Shown here piece by piece: positions 51,358 through 62,164 of a stretch of DNA of 64,000 nucleotides. The notes below the pieces were generated by a model. It was given only the letters and a program-made list of their open reading frames with translations. It searched no databases and was not told the DNA's origin. Source of the DNA: Haloactinomyces albus (GTDB lineage: Bacteria; Actinomycetota; Actinomycetes; Mycobacteriales; Pseudonocardiaceae); the NCBI RefSeq assembly GCF_031458135.1, contig NZ_JAVDXW010000001.1, forward strand, positions 3,720,001 through 3,784,000. The letters run 5' to 3'. The translations under genes and the position numbers were made by a program. Within the stretch, counting starts at the first letter, position 1. Each line of letters opens with the position of its first letter.

Positions 51358-51729
51358 ATGGTCTCTCAGCCGCAGACCCACCCGGACACTCGCAGTAGCC
51401 GGGTACGTCCCTACACCCTCACCGGAGGTCGTACTCGGACGCGCCACCAGCTTCTGGTCGAGACGATGATCTCGGTTCCGGACTACGACGCCGAGTTCGC
51501 CGAGACGCTCATGCCCGAGTCGCTTTCGGTCTACGAGCTGGCGCGTACCCCGATCTCGCTGGCCGAACTGTCGGCATCGTTGGTGATCCCACTGGGAGTG
51601 ATTCGGGTACTGGTCGGTGACCTGGCTGCGGACGGGGCCGTCTTCATTCACCCGACCGGACATTCCTACCAATACGATCACACCATCCTCGAGAGGATTC
51701 TCGATGGGCTCAACCAGATCTCCGCGTGA
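51358..51729 (+). CDS. DUF742 protein (CvnC-like)
   Basis: A 123-residue conservon component. RVRPYTLTGGRTRTRHQLLVETMIS and LSVYELARTPISLAELSASLVIPLGVIRVLVGDLA mark DUF742, a small winged-helix-like module of unknown mechanism. ATG 51358. Its end overlaps the GTPase start by 26 bp. Confidence 0.93.
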   Translation: MVSQPQTHPDTRSSRVRPYTLTGGRTRTRHQLLVETMISVPDYDAEFAETLMPESLSVYELARTPISLAELSASLVIPLGVIRVLVGDLAADGAVFIHPTGHSYQYDHTILERILDGLNQISA

Positions 51730-52300
51730 TCCCGCCGAGTTGATGCTCTCGGCGAAGATCGTCGTCGCGGGCGGATTCGGTGTCGGCAAGACCACCTTCG
51801 TCTCCTCGGTCTCGGAGATCCCGCCGATGAACAGCGAGGCGTGGATGACGGAGGCCAGTGAAGGCATCGACGAGATCGATCCCGCCGCCGAGAAGACGAC
51901 CACCACGGTTGCCATGGATTTCGGGCGCATCGAGTTGCACCCCGACCTCATGCTCTACCTGTTCGGCACGCCGGGCCAATCACGTTTCTGGTTCCTGTGG
52001 GACGATCTTTCCCGTGGCGCACTCGGTGCGATCGTGCTGGTGGACACTCGCCGCCTGCAGGAATCCTTCGCGGCGATCAACTACTTCGAACACGACTCGG
52101 ACGTCCCGTTCGTCGTCGCGCTGAACCTGTTCGACGGAGAACTCACCCACGATCTCGCGGAGGTGCGGGAAGCACTGGCGCTCGGGCCGGACACCCCGCT
52201 GGTGACCTGCGACGCACGTGACTCCATATCCACTGTGGACGCTCTGCGTGCGCTGGTCACCCACACGATGCGGTTGAACGTGACGCACGGCGCCGTCTGA
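51704..52300 (+). CDS. Conservon GTPase (CvnD-like)
   Basis: A 198-residue small GTPase related to MglA/Ras-type conservon proteins. P-loop VVAGGFGVGKTTFVSSV, G3-like YLFGTPGQSRFWFLWDDL and, in place of the NKxD guanine motif, NLFD are seen. In Streptomyces, CvnABCD systems form membrane-associated signalling units affecting development and secondary metabolism. ATG 51704 gives the conserved length; the frame opens earlier inside the DUF742 gene. Confidence 0.92.
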   Translation: MGSTRSPRDPAELMLSAKIVVAGGFGVGKTTFVSSVSEIPPMNSEAWMTEASEGIDEIDPAAEKTTTTVAMDFGRIELHPDLMLYLFGTPGQSRFWFLWDDLSRGALGAIVLVDTRRLQESFAAINYFEHDSDVPFVVALNLFDGELTHDLAEVREALALGPDTPLVTCDARDSISTVDALRALVTHTMRLNVTHGAV

Positions 52301-52366
52301 TCCTCACCCCGAACCACACGAGCGATTCGCATGACCGGCATCAGCAACAACGGAAGGTAGCCACGG

Positions 52367-53596
52367 ATGCGCAAAATCCTCATCATCGGTGCAGGGCAGG
52401 CAGGCCTACAACTCGGCTTGAGTCTGCTGGAGCACGACTATGACGTGACGGTGATGTCCGCGCGTACCTCCGAGGAGATCCGCGGTGGCCGGGTCATGTC
52501 CACCCAGGCGATGTTCCACACCGCGCTGCAGCACGAGCGGGATCACGAGTTGAACCTGTGGGAGGAGCAGGCGCCCGGTATCGACGGCCTCGGTGTGTCG
52601 TTGGCCGGTCCGGACGGTTCGCGTGCCCTGGACTGGGTGGGACGGTTGGACAACCGTGCCCAGTCGGTCGACCAGCGCATCAAGATGGCCGGATGGCTGG
52701 AGTTGTTCGAGGACCGTGGCGGAAAGGTCGTTTTCCACGGTGTCACCACCTCCGACCTGGACGCGCTGACCCGCCATTACGAACTCGTCCTGGTGGCCGC
52801 GGGTAAGGGCGAGCTGGTTCAGCTCTTCCACCGGAATCCGGATCGTTCGCCCTACACCAGTCCACAGCGGGCGCTGTCGGTGTCCTACGTGCATGGTGGG
52901 GGGCGGCGGCCGGAGCACCCCGACATGGATGCGGTCCGGTTCAATGCGGTCCCCGGGGTCGGTGAGTTGTTCGTCATCCCCGGTTTGACGTTGAGCGGCC
53001 CCTGCGAGATCCCGTTCTTCGAGGGGATTCCCGGCGGGCCGCTGGACTGCTGGTCGGACCGGCCGGGCCCGGCCGAGCACTGGAACCGGATGCGCGAGCT
53101 CATGCGGCAGTACTTTCCGTGGGAGTACGAGCGCTTCAAGAGCGCGGACCTGACCGATTCGCAGGCGACCCTGGCAGGCGGCTACACCCCCGTCGTGCGG
53201 CACCCGGTCGGCACGCTGCCTTCCGGCGGAACCGTCCTGGGGATGGCGGATGTCGTCGTCGCCAACGATCCGATCACCGGCCAGGGCTCGAACAATGCCA
53301 GCAAATGCGCGGCGTCCTATCTGGACAGTATTCTCGAACGCGGTGATCAGCCCTTCGATCCGCAGTGGATGGCGGACACCTTCGAGCGGTACTGGTCGCT
53401 CGCCGATCCCGTCACCCGGTGGACCAACGCCATGCTGCAACCGCCGCCGGAACACGTGATGAACCTCTTCGGGGCCGCCCAGGAGAACGAGGCCATTCGC
53501 AACCGCTTCGTCAACGGCTTCGACAACCCCGCCGACTTCGACAACTGGTTCCTCGATCCCGTGGGGGCCGAGGAATACCTCACGCAGGTGAACTGA
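52367..53596 (+). CDS. StyA-like FAD monooxygenase
   Basis: A 409-residue single-component flavoprotein. The N-terminal FAD motif is ILIIGAGQAGLQLGLSLLEHDYDV; the C-terminal half has VVVANDPITGQGSNNASKCAASYLDSIL near the flavin. The pattern matches the styrene monooxygenase StyA family, which needs a separate NADH:flavin reductase; no StyB homologue is present here. It follows the conservon by 66 bp with a GGAAGG ribosome binding site. In other conservons a P450 (CvnE) occupies this place, so this could be an oxygenase substitute (inference). Confidence 0.85.
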   Translation: MRKILIIGAGQAGLQLGLSLLEHDYDVTVMSARTSEEIRGGRVMSTQAMFHTALQHERDHELNLWEEQAPGIDGLGVSLAGPDGSRALDWVGRLDNRAQSVDQRIKMAGWLELFEDRGGKVVFHGVTTSDLDALTRHYELVLVAAGKGELVQLFHRNPDRSPYTSPQRALSVSYVHGGGRRPEHPDMDAVRFNAVPGVGELFVIPGLTLSGPCEIPFFEGIPGGPLDCWSDRPGPAEHWNRMRELMRQYFPWEYERFKSADLTDSQATLAGGYTPVVRHPVGTLPSGGTVLGMADVVVANDPITGQGSNNASKCAASYLDSILERGDQPFDPQWMADTFERYWSLADPVTRWTNAMLQPPPEHVMNLFGAAQENEAIRNRFVNGFDNPADFDNWFLDPVGAEEYLTQVN

Positions 53597-53682
53597 CCGA
53601 GCATCGACCGACCGGGTAGTGGTGGCCCGGCGAACAGGGCTGTGCCGGTTCTCGGCGAAACTGCGCGCCCTGCGCCCGGGGA

Positions 53683-53719
53683 GTGGGGTTGAATTTTCGG
53701 GAAAACTTCAACCCCCCAC
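53683..53719. terminator. A/T-cored palindrome between convergent genes
   Basis: GTGGGGTTGAATTTTC pairs with GAAAACTTCAACCCCCCAC with small bulges. It lies between the convergent StyA-like and PAC2 genes and probably terminates both. Its build (G-run, then A/T-rich inner arm) is like the perfect palindrome at 58010. Confidence 0.75.
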
Positions 53720-53741
53720 AGGTCAACCGGACATCGCGTGA

Positions 53742-54623
53742 CTAGCCGGGGCCGGGAGCGGGACCCTTGCCCCCGCTCCCGCCGGGGCCCCGCCGTCGCA
53801 GGTAACGCTCGAAATCCGCCGCGATGGCGTCCCCGCTCGTTTCGGTGAGCGTGTTCTCGGCGTCGCCGCGTTCCTCCAGCGCCCGCACGTAGTTACGGAC
53901 GTCCTCGTCCTCTTCCGCCATCTCGCTGACGGTGTTCTCCCACTCCTCGGCCTGTTCGGGCAGGTTGCTCAGCGGCACCTCCATGTCGAGTGTTTCCTCG
54001 ACCCGGTGCAGCAGTGCCAGGGTGGCCTTGGGCGACGGTGGCTGTGACACGTAGTGCGGGACGGCCGCCCAGAACGAGATCGCGGGAATCCCGGCTTGCA
54101 CGCACGCGTCCTGGAAGATGCCCACAATCCCGGTCGGGCCCTCGTATCGGGATCGTTCCAGTCCGAAGCGCTCCGCCGACTCGGCGTCATAGGCGCTGCC
54201 GGTGACGGGAACCGGGCGGGTGTGCGGAGCGTCGGCCAGCAGGGCGCCGAGCGTGACGACGGTGTGCGCGCCTGCGCGCTCGATCAGCGAGAGCAACTCC
54301 GAGCAGAACGCGCGCCAGCGCATGTTCGGCTCGATTCCGTGCACCAGGACGACATCGTGGTCCGACCCGGGCGGCCTGCACACCGACAACCGCGTGGTCG
54401 GCCACGTCACCTGGCGAGTGACACCCTCCACCAGGCGCACTGTCGGGCGGGACACCTGGAAGTCGTAATACGGGTCCGGATCGATCTCGGTCCAGGAGGT
54501 CGCGTCCCAGGTGAGCTGGAGGTGCTCGACCGCAGTGCTGGCCGCGTCGCCGGCGTCGTTCCAGCCCTCGAAAGCCAGGATGACGGTCGGCTCGTTGAGC
54601 CTGGACAGGTCTGGCTCACTCAC
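53742..54623 (-). CDS. PAC2-family proteasome assembly chaperone-like protein
   Basis: A 293-residue protein of the PAC2 family. PTVILAFEGWNDAGDAASTAVEHL at the start, then VVLVHGIEPNMRWRAFCSELLSL, VTLGALLADAPHTRPVPVTGSA and IPAISFWAAVPHYVSQPPSPKATLALL, are typical. In eukaryotes the family helps proteasome assembly; the bacterial role is not settled. GTG 54623 has GGAGG six bases upstream on the coding strand. The last 30 residues are Gly/Pro-rich. Confidence 0.9.
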   Translation of the reverse strand: MSEPDLSRLNEPTVILAFEGWNDAGDAASTAVEHLQLTWDATSWTEIDPDPYYDFQVSRPTVRLVEGVTRQVTWPTTRLSVCRPPGSDHDVVLVHGIEPNMRWRAFCSELLSLIERAGAHTVVTLGALLADAPHTRPVPVTGSAYDAESAERFGLERSRYEGPTGIVGIFQDACVQAGIPAISFWAAVPHYVSQPPSPKATLALLHRVEETLDMEVPLSNLPEQAEEWENTVSEMAEEDEDVRNYVRALEERGDAENTLTETSGDAIAADFERYLRRRGPGGSGGKGPAPGPG

Positions 54624-54952
54624 GTCAGTCCTCCGTAGCCAACGAAACGGGATGACTGCGTCGTTGGTGCACGTCCATGGTCCCAGTTCTCGACGCCCGC
54701 CACCATGAGCGGGCCGGTCGGCTCGGTCGGCTCCACGGACGAATGTTCGGCAGGGCGCGAGTCACGATCGGTCACCGCGTCAGCGTACGTCGCCGGGGAG
54801 ATCGACGTCCCCGGTGGCCGTCAGCCGGGATGTCACGAGGACTCGTGGTGGTGGCCACACGGCCGCCTACGAGGCGCGGGGTGCTCGTAGGCTGGGCGGC
54901 ATGCATGGTGCAGGTGCGTCCTCGTCGAGTCATCGTCATATGAGTCATCGTC
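54624..54952. other. 329-bp gene-free region between PAC2 and HAD-hisE-hisG
   Basis: No convincing gene. It must contain the divergent promoters. It holds a stem-loop (54862-54900) and two copies of GAGTCATCGTCAT just before the HAD start. No T-box or His-rich leader peptide was seen ahead of the hisE-hisG genes. Confidence 0.5.
54862..54900 (+). promoter_or_regulatory. Stem-loop in the leader of HAD-hisE-hisG
   Basis: CCTACGAG and CTCGTAGG pair perfectly and can be extended by GCCG/CGGC with a bulge. The stem lies about 50-90 bp before the HAD start, in the likely 5' leader. Role unknown. Confidence 0.35.
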
Positions 54953-54954
54953 AT
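54927..54954 (+). repeat. Direct repeat GAGTCATCGTCAT, two copies
   Basis: Perfect 13-bp copies at 54927-54939 and 54942-54954, 15 bp apart. The second copy runs into the HAD start codon (ATG 54953-54955), so a bound regulator would cover the start. Confidence 0.6.
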
Positions 54955-55714
54955 GTTTGAGCCGCACGCGGCTGCCCCCGGCGGAGCGGGGCGGGAATCC
55001 GCCGAACTCGGCGCCGTGTTGTTCGACATGGACGGAACGCTGGTCGAATCCGAACAGCTCTGGACGCTGTCGCTGAACGATTATGCGACCCACCGCGGTG
55101 GTGCGCTCAGTGCTGCCACCCGTGAGCTGCTGGTCGGTTCGAACATGCACCGCTCCATGGAGCTGTTGCTGACCGACCTCGGGTTACCCGCGGAAGCCGC
55201 GGATGTCGCCGTGGCCGCGGAGTGGGTCGAGCGGCGCACCGCCGAACTGTTCCGGCAGGGGCTGTCCTGGCGTCCCGGAGCGCACCGGCTGCTGCACGGC
55301 GTTCGCGCCCGCGGAATCCCCACGGCACTGGTCACCTCCACTTTCCGCTCACTGACCGAGATCGCCATGGGAACCCTCGGCCGGGACACGTTCGCGGTCA
55401 CGGTGTGCGGCGACGAGGTCGGTGGCCGCAACAAACCGGACCCGGAACCGTACCTGCAAGCATGCCGAACGCTCGGTGTCGACCCGGCCCGATGCGTGGC
55501 GCTCGAGGACTCGCCGACCGGGGTGGCTGCCGCGGTTTCCGCGGGCTGTACGGTCATCGGCGTGCCGTGCGAGGTGCCCCTGGAGCCGGGGGAGGGGCGA
55601 TTCCTGTACGACTCCCTGGAGGCACTCGACGCCGACTCGCTCGCCGAGCTGCTCGCCGCACCCCGCCCACCCTCGGTGCCCTGGGGCACGGGATGCAAGG
55701 ATCGTGCATCGTGA
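54953..55714 (+). CDS. HAD-family hydrolase (beta-phosphoglucomutase-like)
   Basis: A 253-residue haloacid dehalogenase superfamily phosphatase. Nucleophile motif [13 protein letters not shown], a helical cap, motif II in [10 protein letters not shown], motif III lysine in [11 protein letters not shown] and motif IV in [18 protein letters not shown]. Start ATG 54953 lacks a Shine-Dalgarno, so leaderless or later initiation is possible. Its stop overlaps hisE as GTGA, tying it to histidine synthesis; it might supply histidinol-phosphate phosphatase activity, though its motifs look more like a sugar-phosphate phosphatase. Confidence 0.85.
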   Translation: MFEPHAAAPGGAGRESAELGAVLFDMDGTLVESEQLWTLSLNDYATHRGGALSAATRELLVGSNMHRSMELLLTDLGLPAEAADVAVAAEWVERRTAELFRQGLSWRPGAHRLLHGVRARGIPTALVTSTFRSLTEIAMGTLGRDTFAVTVCGDEVGGRNKPDPEPYLQACRTLGVDPARCVALEDSPTGVAAAVSAGCTVIGVPCEVPLEPGEGRFLYDSLEALDADSLAELLAAPRPPSVPWGTGCKDRAS

Positions 55715-55974
55715 AGACCTTCGACGAGCTGTTCACCGAACTGCAGGAGCGAGCCCGGTCCCGGCCCGAAGGGTCGTCGACGGTATCCGCACTCGATGCG
55801 GGGATCCATGCTCAGGGCAAGAAGGTCCTCGAAGAGGCGGGTGAGGTGTGGATCGCCGCCGAGTACGAATCCGACGAGCAGTTGGCCGAGGAAGCCTCAC
55901 AACTCCTCTATCGCCTCCAGGTCATCCTGCTGGCGCGCGGGCTCTCCCCGCACGATGTCTACCGTTACCTGTGA
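55711..55974 (+). CDS. hisE: Phosphoribosyl-ATP diphosphatase
   Basis: Second step of histidine synthesis, hydrolysing phosphoribosyl-ATP to phosphoribosyl-AMP. The 87-residue protein starts [15 protein letters not shown] and carries the MazG-like acidic motif [15 protein letters not shown] and [24 protein letters not shown] 55711 overlaps the HAD stop. hisG follows after 33 bp, the usual actinobacterial order. Confidence 0.96.
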   Translation: MKTFDELFTELQERARSRPEGSSTVSALDAGIHAQGKKVLEEAGEVWIAAEYESDEQLAEEASQLLYRLQVILLARGLSPHDVYRYL

Positions 55975-56007
55975 ACCCGTTCGCCCTGCGAGAGGAGAAC
56001 AAGTCCC

Positions 56008-56907
56008 ATGCTGCGTGTGGCAGTGCCCAACAAGGGCACGTTGGCCGGTGCCGCCTCCGAGATGCTCGCGGAAGCCGGTTACCGGCAGCGCCATGAGCAG
56101 CGGGACCTGACCGTGCTCGACAGCACCAACGATGTGGAGTTCTTCTTCCTGCGCCCGAAGGACATCTCGATCTACGTCGGCTCCGGCGAGCTCGATCTCG
56201 GGATCACCGGCCGTGACCTGGCGCTGGACTCGGGAGCACCGGTAACCGAGCGGCTCTCCCTCGGTTTCGGTGGTTCGACCTTCCGCTATGCGGCGCCGAA
56301 CGACCGGGAGTGGACCGTCGAGGCGCTGGCGGGCAAGCGGATCGCCACGTCCTATCCACGGCTGGTGGCCGATGACCTCGCCCGATACGGGGTGCAAGCC
56401 GAGGTGATCCGGCTCGACGGTGCGGTCGAGATCTCGATCCAGCTGGGTGTGGCCGATGCGATCGCCGATGTGGTCGGTTCCGGTCGCACGCTGCGCCAGC
56501 ACGGCTTGATCGCCTTCGGTGATTCGATCTGCACCTCCGAGGCCGTGGTGGTCGAACGCGCCGGTTCGGACGACGACGTCACCCGGGACGGGCAGGACGG
56601 GAACGGGCAGGACGGAGACGAGCAGGACGAGCAGGCCAAGGCCCAACTGGTCGCGCGTCTGCAGGGGGTCGTGTTCGCCCAGCAGTACGTGATGCTGGAC
56701 TACAACTGCCCCCGTGAACTGCTCGACGAGGCGATGCGGATGACTCCCGGTCTGGAGTCGCCGACGATGGCTCCGTTGGCCGACGAACGCTGGGTGGCCG
56801 TGCGTGCGATGGTCTCCCGCAAGGCCGCGCCTGCGATCATGGACAGGCTTGCGGCGTTCGGGGCGAAGGCGATCCTGTCCTCCGATATCCGCGCCTGCCG
56901 CCTCTGA
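56008..56907 (+). CDS. hisG: ATP phosphoribosyltransferase (long form) with acidic insert
   Basis: Committed and feedback-controlled first step of histidine synthesis. [30 protein letters not shown], the PRPP-binding [15 protein letters not shown] and the C-terminal ACT-like regulatory domain (residues after about 225) are present. At 299 residues it is longer than the M. tuberculosis form (about 284) because of a repetitive acidic insert at about 187-210 ([20 protein letters not shown]) between catalytic and regulatory parts. GAGAGGAG precedes ATG 56008. Confidence 0.96.
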   Translation: MLRVAVPNKGTLAGAASEMLAEAGYRQRHEQRDLTVLDSTNDVEFFFLRPKDISIYVGSGELDLGITGRDLALDSGAPVTERLSLGFGGSTFRYAAPNDREWTVEALAGKRIATSYPRLVADDLARYGVQAEVIRLDGAVEISIQLGVADAIADVVGSGRTLRQHGLIAFGDSICTSEAVVVERAGSDDDVTRDGQDGNGQDGDEQDEQAKAQLVARLQGVVFAQQYVMLDYNCPRELLDEAMRMTPGLESPTMAPLADERWVAVRAMVSRKAAPAIMDRLAAFGAKAILSSDIRACRL

Positions 56908-57126
56908 CCGACTTGTCCGTCAAGCGCCGCCGTGCCGGAGTGGTCGGGATCTCGGGGACACCGAGCGGTCTCGGCCCGGTCGTTTTTCGCGAACAGGACA
57001 TATCCGGCCACGGCCGCGAGGTCGGCGCAGGCAGGGTGATCGAATCGTGATCGGAGTCGGCCTGTTTCGCCGCTGAACGGCGCATAATGGGCACGAATAC
57101 GATCTTGAAGGCTGATCGGGGGAAGC

Positions 57127-57975
57127 ATGCGTGTCGTAGAGCCGGGATCGTCGCCGCCCCGGTGGGAGTTGTACGCGGGGATGCCCTGCTGGATCGAACT
57201 GGTCACGACCGATCCCGACCGTGCGTGCGAGTTCTATGCGGGCCTGTTCGGCTGGACCTACGAGGTTCACCGTGATCACCGGGCCGGTGATCACGTCATC
57301 GCCTTCCGCGAGGGATTCCCGGTCGCGAGTATCCGCACGGCTGCGCACGGGCCGAGCGAGTGGCGTCTGTTCCTCGCCACCGCCGACGCCGCCACAGCCG
57401 TGGAGCAGGCCGAGCAGCACGGTGCCTCGGTCACGGTGCCGAGCAAGCACGTGGCCGGAGTCGGGACCAAGGTCGTGCTCAACGGGCCGTCCGAGGCCGA
57501 CTTCGGACTCCTCCAGCCCGAGGCGTCCTGGCAGTTCGACGTGGGGCTGCCGGGCACCCTCATGTGGGCGGAACTGGTGACCATCAAGGCGCAGACCGCG
57601 GACCTGTTCTTCCACGGCTTGTTCGGCTACACCGCCGAACAGTTCGGCACCGAGCACAAGTCGGACTACTCCGTGTGGTACCTCGGCGACGAGTCGGTGC
57701 TGGCCAGGGTCAGCATGGTTCGGGACCACATCACCACGGGTACCCGGCCGCACTGGTTGCTGTACCTGGGTGCGGACCCGTACCTCGGTACCGAGGAGGT
57801 GGTCCGCCAAGCCATCGGTCTCGAGGGCCGGGTCCGGGTCGATCCGTACGACTCCCAGCTCGGCCGTGTCGCCGTGCTCCGTGACCCGACCGGAGCCAGG
57901 TTCGCGGTCGTGGACCAGACCCAGGCGCCCGGTGACTACGGCAGTGCGGCCAATTACGACCCTTACGGGGATTGA
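57127..57975 (+). CDS. VOC-superfamily protein with two glyoxalase-like halves
   Basis: A 282-residue protein of two vicinal-oxygen-chelate domains: CWIELVTTDPDRACEFYAGLFGWTYE near residue 21 and LMWAELVTIKAQTADLFFHGLFGYTAEQF near 146, each followed by a beta-sheet ending DFGLLQPEAS or RFAVVDQTQAPGDY. Family members include bleomycin-resistance proteins, glyoxalases and 27-kDa antigen CFP30B-like proteins; the metal ligands are not complete enough to assign a reaction. ATG 57127. Confidence 0.88.
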   Translation: MRVVEPGSSPPRWELYAGMPCWIELVTTDPDRACEFYAGLFGWTYEVHRDHRAGDHVIAFREGFPVASIRTAAHGPSEWRLFLATADAATAVEQAEQHGASVTVPSKHVAGVGTKVVLNGPSEADFGLLQPEASWQFDVGLPGTLMWAELVTIKAQTADLFFHGLFGYTAEQFGTEHKSDYSVWYLGDESVLARVSMVRDHITTGTRPHWLLYLGADPYLGTEEVVRQAIGLEGRVRVDPYDSQLGRVAVLRDPTGARFAVVDQTQAPGDYGSAANYDPYGD

Positions 57976-58009
57976 GGCCGCAGGGCCTGTCCGGCTGATC
58001 CTGCCTCTG

Positions 58010-58051
58010 GGTGGGGGTGGTCAATTTCTCGAGAAATTGACCACCCCCACC
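58010..58051. terminator. Perfect 42-bp palindrome between convergent genes
   Basis: The 21-bp arm at 58010-58030 (outer GGTGGGGGTGG, inner TCAATTTCTC) is exactly complemented at 58031-58051 with no spacer. It lies between the convergent VOC and thioesterase genes. A bidirectional terminator is the likeliest role. Confidence 0.85.
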
Positions 58052-58150
58052 GCACCTGATCCACCAGACGGGACCTCGGGCGCTGTGTGAGGTTTCGTGC
58101 GGCGTTGCCGACCTCCGCCAATGCCCGGGCCGAAGTTTTCCCGGAAACCG

Positions 58151-58942
58151 CTACTTCGGGGCGAGGAGCAGGGACTGCGCCGAACGCCCCACCGGGCCCG
58201 TCGTGTCGTGCAGGGCACTGTGCGCGAGCCCGGCCCCGTCCGGGCCGAGAGCCATCCGTGCGTCCAGCCCGATCCACTCACCTCGCGGCTCGCGGGAGAG
58301 ATGCACCGTCAGGTCGGTGTTGGCGAACACCCATTCGTGGAAGGGGAGCCTGCTGGAAACACCGCTCGAGCAGTCGGCGACGGCGAACAGGCGTTGCAAC
58401 GCCGTAGGCTCCTCACCGCCGAGCAACGGCATCTTCGGCCGTGCCCACACCCGTGCATGGCCGTTTCCGAGCATCGCCTCGTCGGCGATGCGCCATTCCA
58501 GCGCGCTCGCGTAGCCACCGGTCCAACCTTCGGGTATCGGCATCGGCGCCCAGTCCTCCGGTGGATCGAGGTGCTCGGTGTCGTCGGCCGCGACCGCCGC
58601 GGTGTCGGTCCGCACCATCCGCCACGCCCGTGCCGTGGCGGCGACACGATCACCTGCGGACAACTCGGCCACCGCGAGTTCGACGGAACGGCCCCGGCGG
58701 ACAACCTCGGTGCGTATCCGCAGCTCATCCACCGGCACCGGCCCGAGGACATCCACGCTCACTCGACGGATCGGCATCTCCGCTCGGGGAGTGTTCCGCT
58801 CCAGCTCCCGAACCAGCAGTGCCGAGACCGGGCCGAGGTGCTGAGCCTTGTCCGACCAGGGGCCGACCGTGTGCTCGGTGGCGCGGTATCGGCCGCCGCC
58901 GAGCGGTTCGTAGAAGACTTTGCCGGAATCGGACACGTTCAT
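58151..58942 (-). CDS. Thioesterase family protein (TesB-like double hotdog)
   Basis: A 263-residue acyl-CoA thioesterase-like protein with a double hotdog pattern: FYEPLGGGRYRATEHTVGPWSDKAQHLGPVSALLVRELER at the start and LPFHEWVFANTDLTVHLSREPRGEWIGLDA in the second half. The substrate is unknown. ATG 58942 is chosen because GAGGAG lies directly upstream on the coding strand. Confidence 0.85.
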   Translation of the reverse strand: MNVSDSGKVFYEPLGGGRYRATEHTVGPWSDKAQHLGPVSALLVRELERNTPRAEMPIRRVSVDVLGPVPVDELRIRTEVVRRGRSVELAVAELSAGDRVAATARAWRMVRTDTAAVAADDTEHLDPPEDWAPMPIPEGWTGGYASALEWRIADEAMLGNGHARVWARPKMPLLGGEEPTALQRLFAVADCSSGVSSRLPFHEWVFANTDLTVHLSREPRGEWIGLDARMALGPDGAGLAHSALHDTTGPVGRSAQSLLLAPK

Positions 58943-59031
58943 GGCACTCCTCATGCTTCGACGGCGGGTCACCGAGCAGGGGCGATCGAGCGGGGTTATC
59001 GGGGCGGGGACGGGACACAGGCGGGCGAGGT

Positions 59032-59913
59032 TCAATCGGTGCGGTCCAGCATGCTCTCGGTGCCCGGGTCCGGTTCCGGCCACCCCGGATAGGGCGGGGG
59101 AGTTCCCCCGTGTGCGGGGCACAGCGGCTTGTGGTCGCAGTAGTTGCACAGCTTCGACGGGTTCGGGCGGAAATCGCCGGTGCGCCCTGCCCGCAGGATG
59201 GCCTGCCATATCGCATCCAGTGTGCGCTCGAATCGCCGTAGTTCGGCCTCGTCCGGCGTATAGGCCAGCGACTGCTTGTCGGCCAGGTACATCAGCAGCA
59301 GCCTGCGCGGCAGTTCACCGCGGGTTCGCCACAGCACCAGCGCGTAGAACTTCATCTGGAACAGGGCCTTGGCCTCGCCGACCTCGCGAGGAGCCGCTCC
59401 CGTCTTGTAGTCGACCAGTCGGATCTCGCCGGTGGGAGCGACGTCGACCCGATCGATGAATCCGCGTAGCAGGACACCGCTGTCGAGTTCGGTTTCGACC
59501 CTCAGCTCGCATGCCTCGGGCTCCAGGCGGCGGGGATCCTCCAGCTCGAAGTAGGACTCCAGCAGGGTGCTCGCCGACTCCAGCCAGCTCGCCAACTCGG
59601 GGTCATCGGGGCCGTCGAACAGCGCCTCCAGCTCCGGCTGCTGCGCGAGCAACTCCTCCCAAGCGGGGGAGACCAACTCCCTCGCGTGTGCCGGGTCGCG
59701 TTCGGAGACGGGGAGGGCGAACAATCGCTCGAGCGCCGAATGGACGACCGTCCCGCGCGCCTGAGCCCGCGTCGGTGCCTCCGGCAGCCGGTCCACGGCA
59801 CGGAAGCGATACAGCAGCGGACACTGCTTGAAATCACTTGCCCGCGACGGCGACAGAGCCTGCCTGCGCCGGGCACTGCCGCTGGTCGTGTCTGTGGATG
59901 CCGTGTCGGTCAT
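59032..59913 (-). CDS. RecB-family PD-(D/E)XK exonuclease
   Basis: A 293-residue nuclease of the Cas4/AddB-like RecB family. RGTVVHSALERLF supplies the histidine, GFIDRVDVAP and IRLVDYKTGAA carry the PD-(D/E)XK aspartate, acidic residue and lysine, and QMKFYALVL the QhxxY helix. Cysteines in FKQCPLLYRFR and LCNYCDHKPLCP form a likely 4Fe-4S site. A homologue (Rv2119, from memory) sits next to trmI in M. tuberculosis, as here. Confidence 0.92.
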   Translation of the reverse strand: MTDTASTDTTSGSARRRQALSPSRASDFKQCPLLYRFRAVDRLPEAPTRAQARGTVVHSALERLFALPVSERDPAHARELVSPAWEELLAQQPELEALFDGPDDPELASWLESASTLLESYFELEDPRRLEPEACELRVETELDSGVLLRGFIDRVDVAPTGEIRLVDYKTGAAPREVGEAKALFQMKFYALVLWRTRGELPRRLLLMYLADKQSLAYTPDEAELRRFERTLDAIWQAILRAGRTGDFRPNPSKLCNYCDHKPLCPAHGGTPPPYPGWPEPDPGTESMLDRTD

Positions 59914-60033
59914 GGTTCCAGCACCCTAGAGGAACAGCTCCGAGAGCTCTCGGAGGTGGTTGCGCCGACCGCCGTCGGGATGGCGCCTTGGTGGGTTACG
60001 GACGGGCTGTGCAAGGCGTTCTACGCTGCCAGC

Positions 60034-62098
<2,065 letters not shown>

Positions 62099-62164
62099 GA
62101 CGGCCGCGAGACCGAGAGCTGACCACCGGGTGCGGCCGGGCGGGCTCGCCGCCCGGCTCCGCTG

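Noticed and set aside
54677-54943. 88-codon plus-strand frame upstream of the HAD gene
   Set aside because: It has Arg/Val-rich composition without motifs and spans the likely promoter region.
56908-57126. Possible small minus-strand gene between hisG and the VOC gene
   Set aside because: The frame has no ribosome binding site or recognisable motif and runs into hisG on the other strand; it looks like chance in GC-rich DNA.
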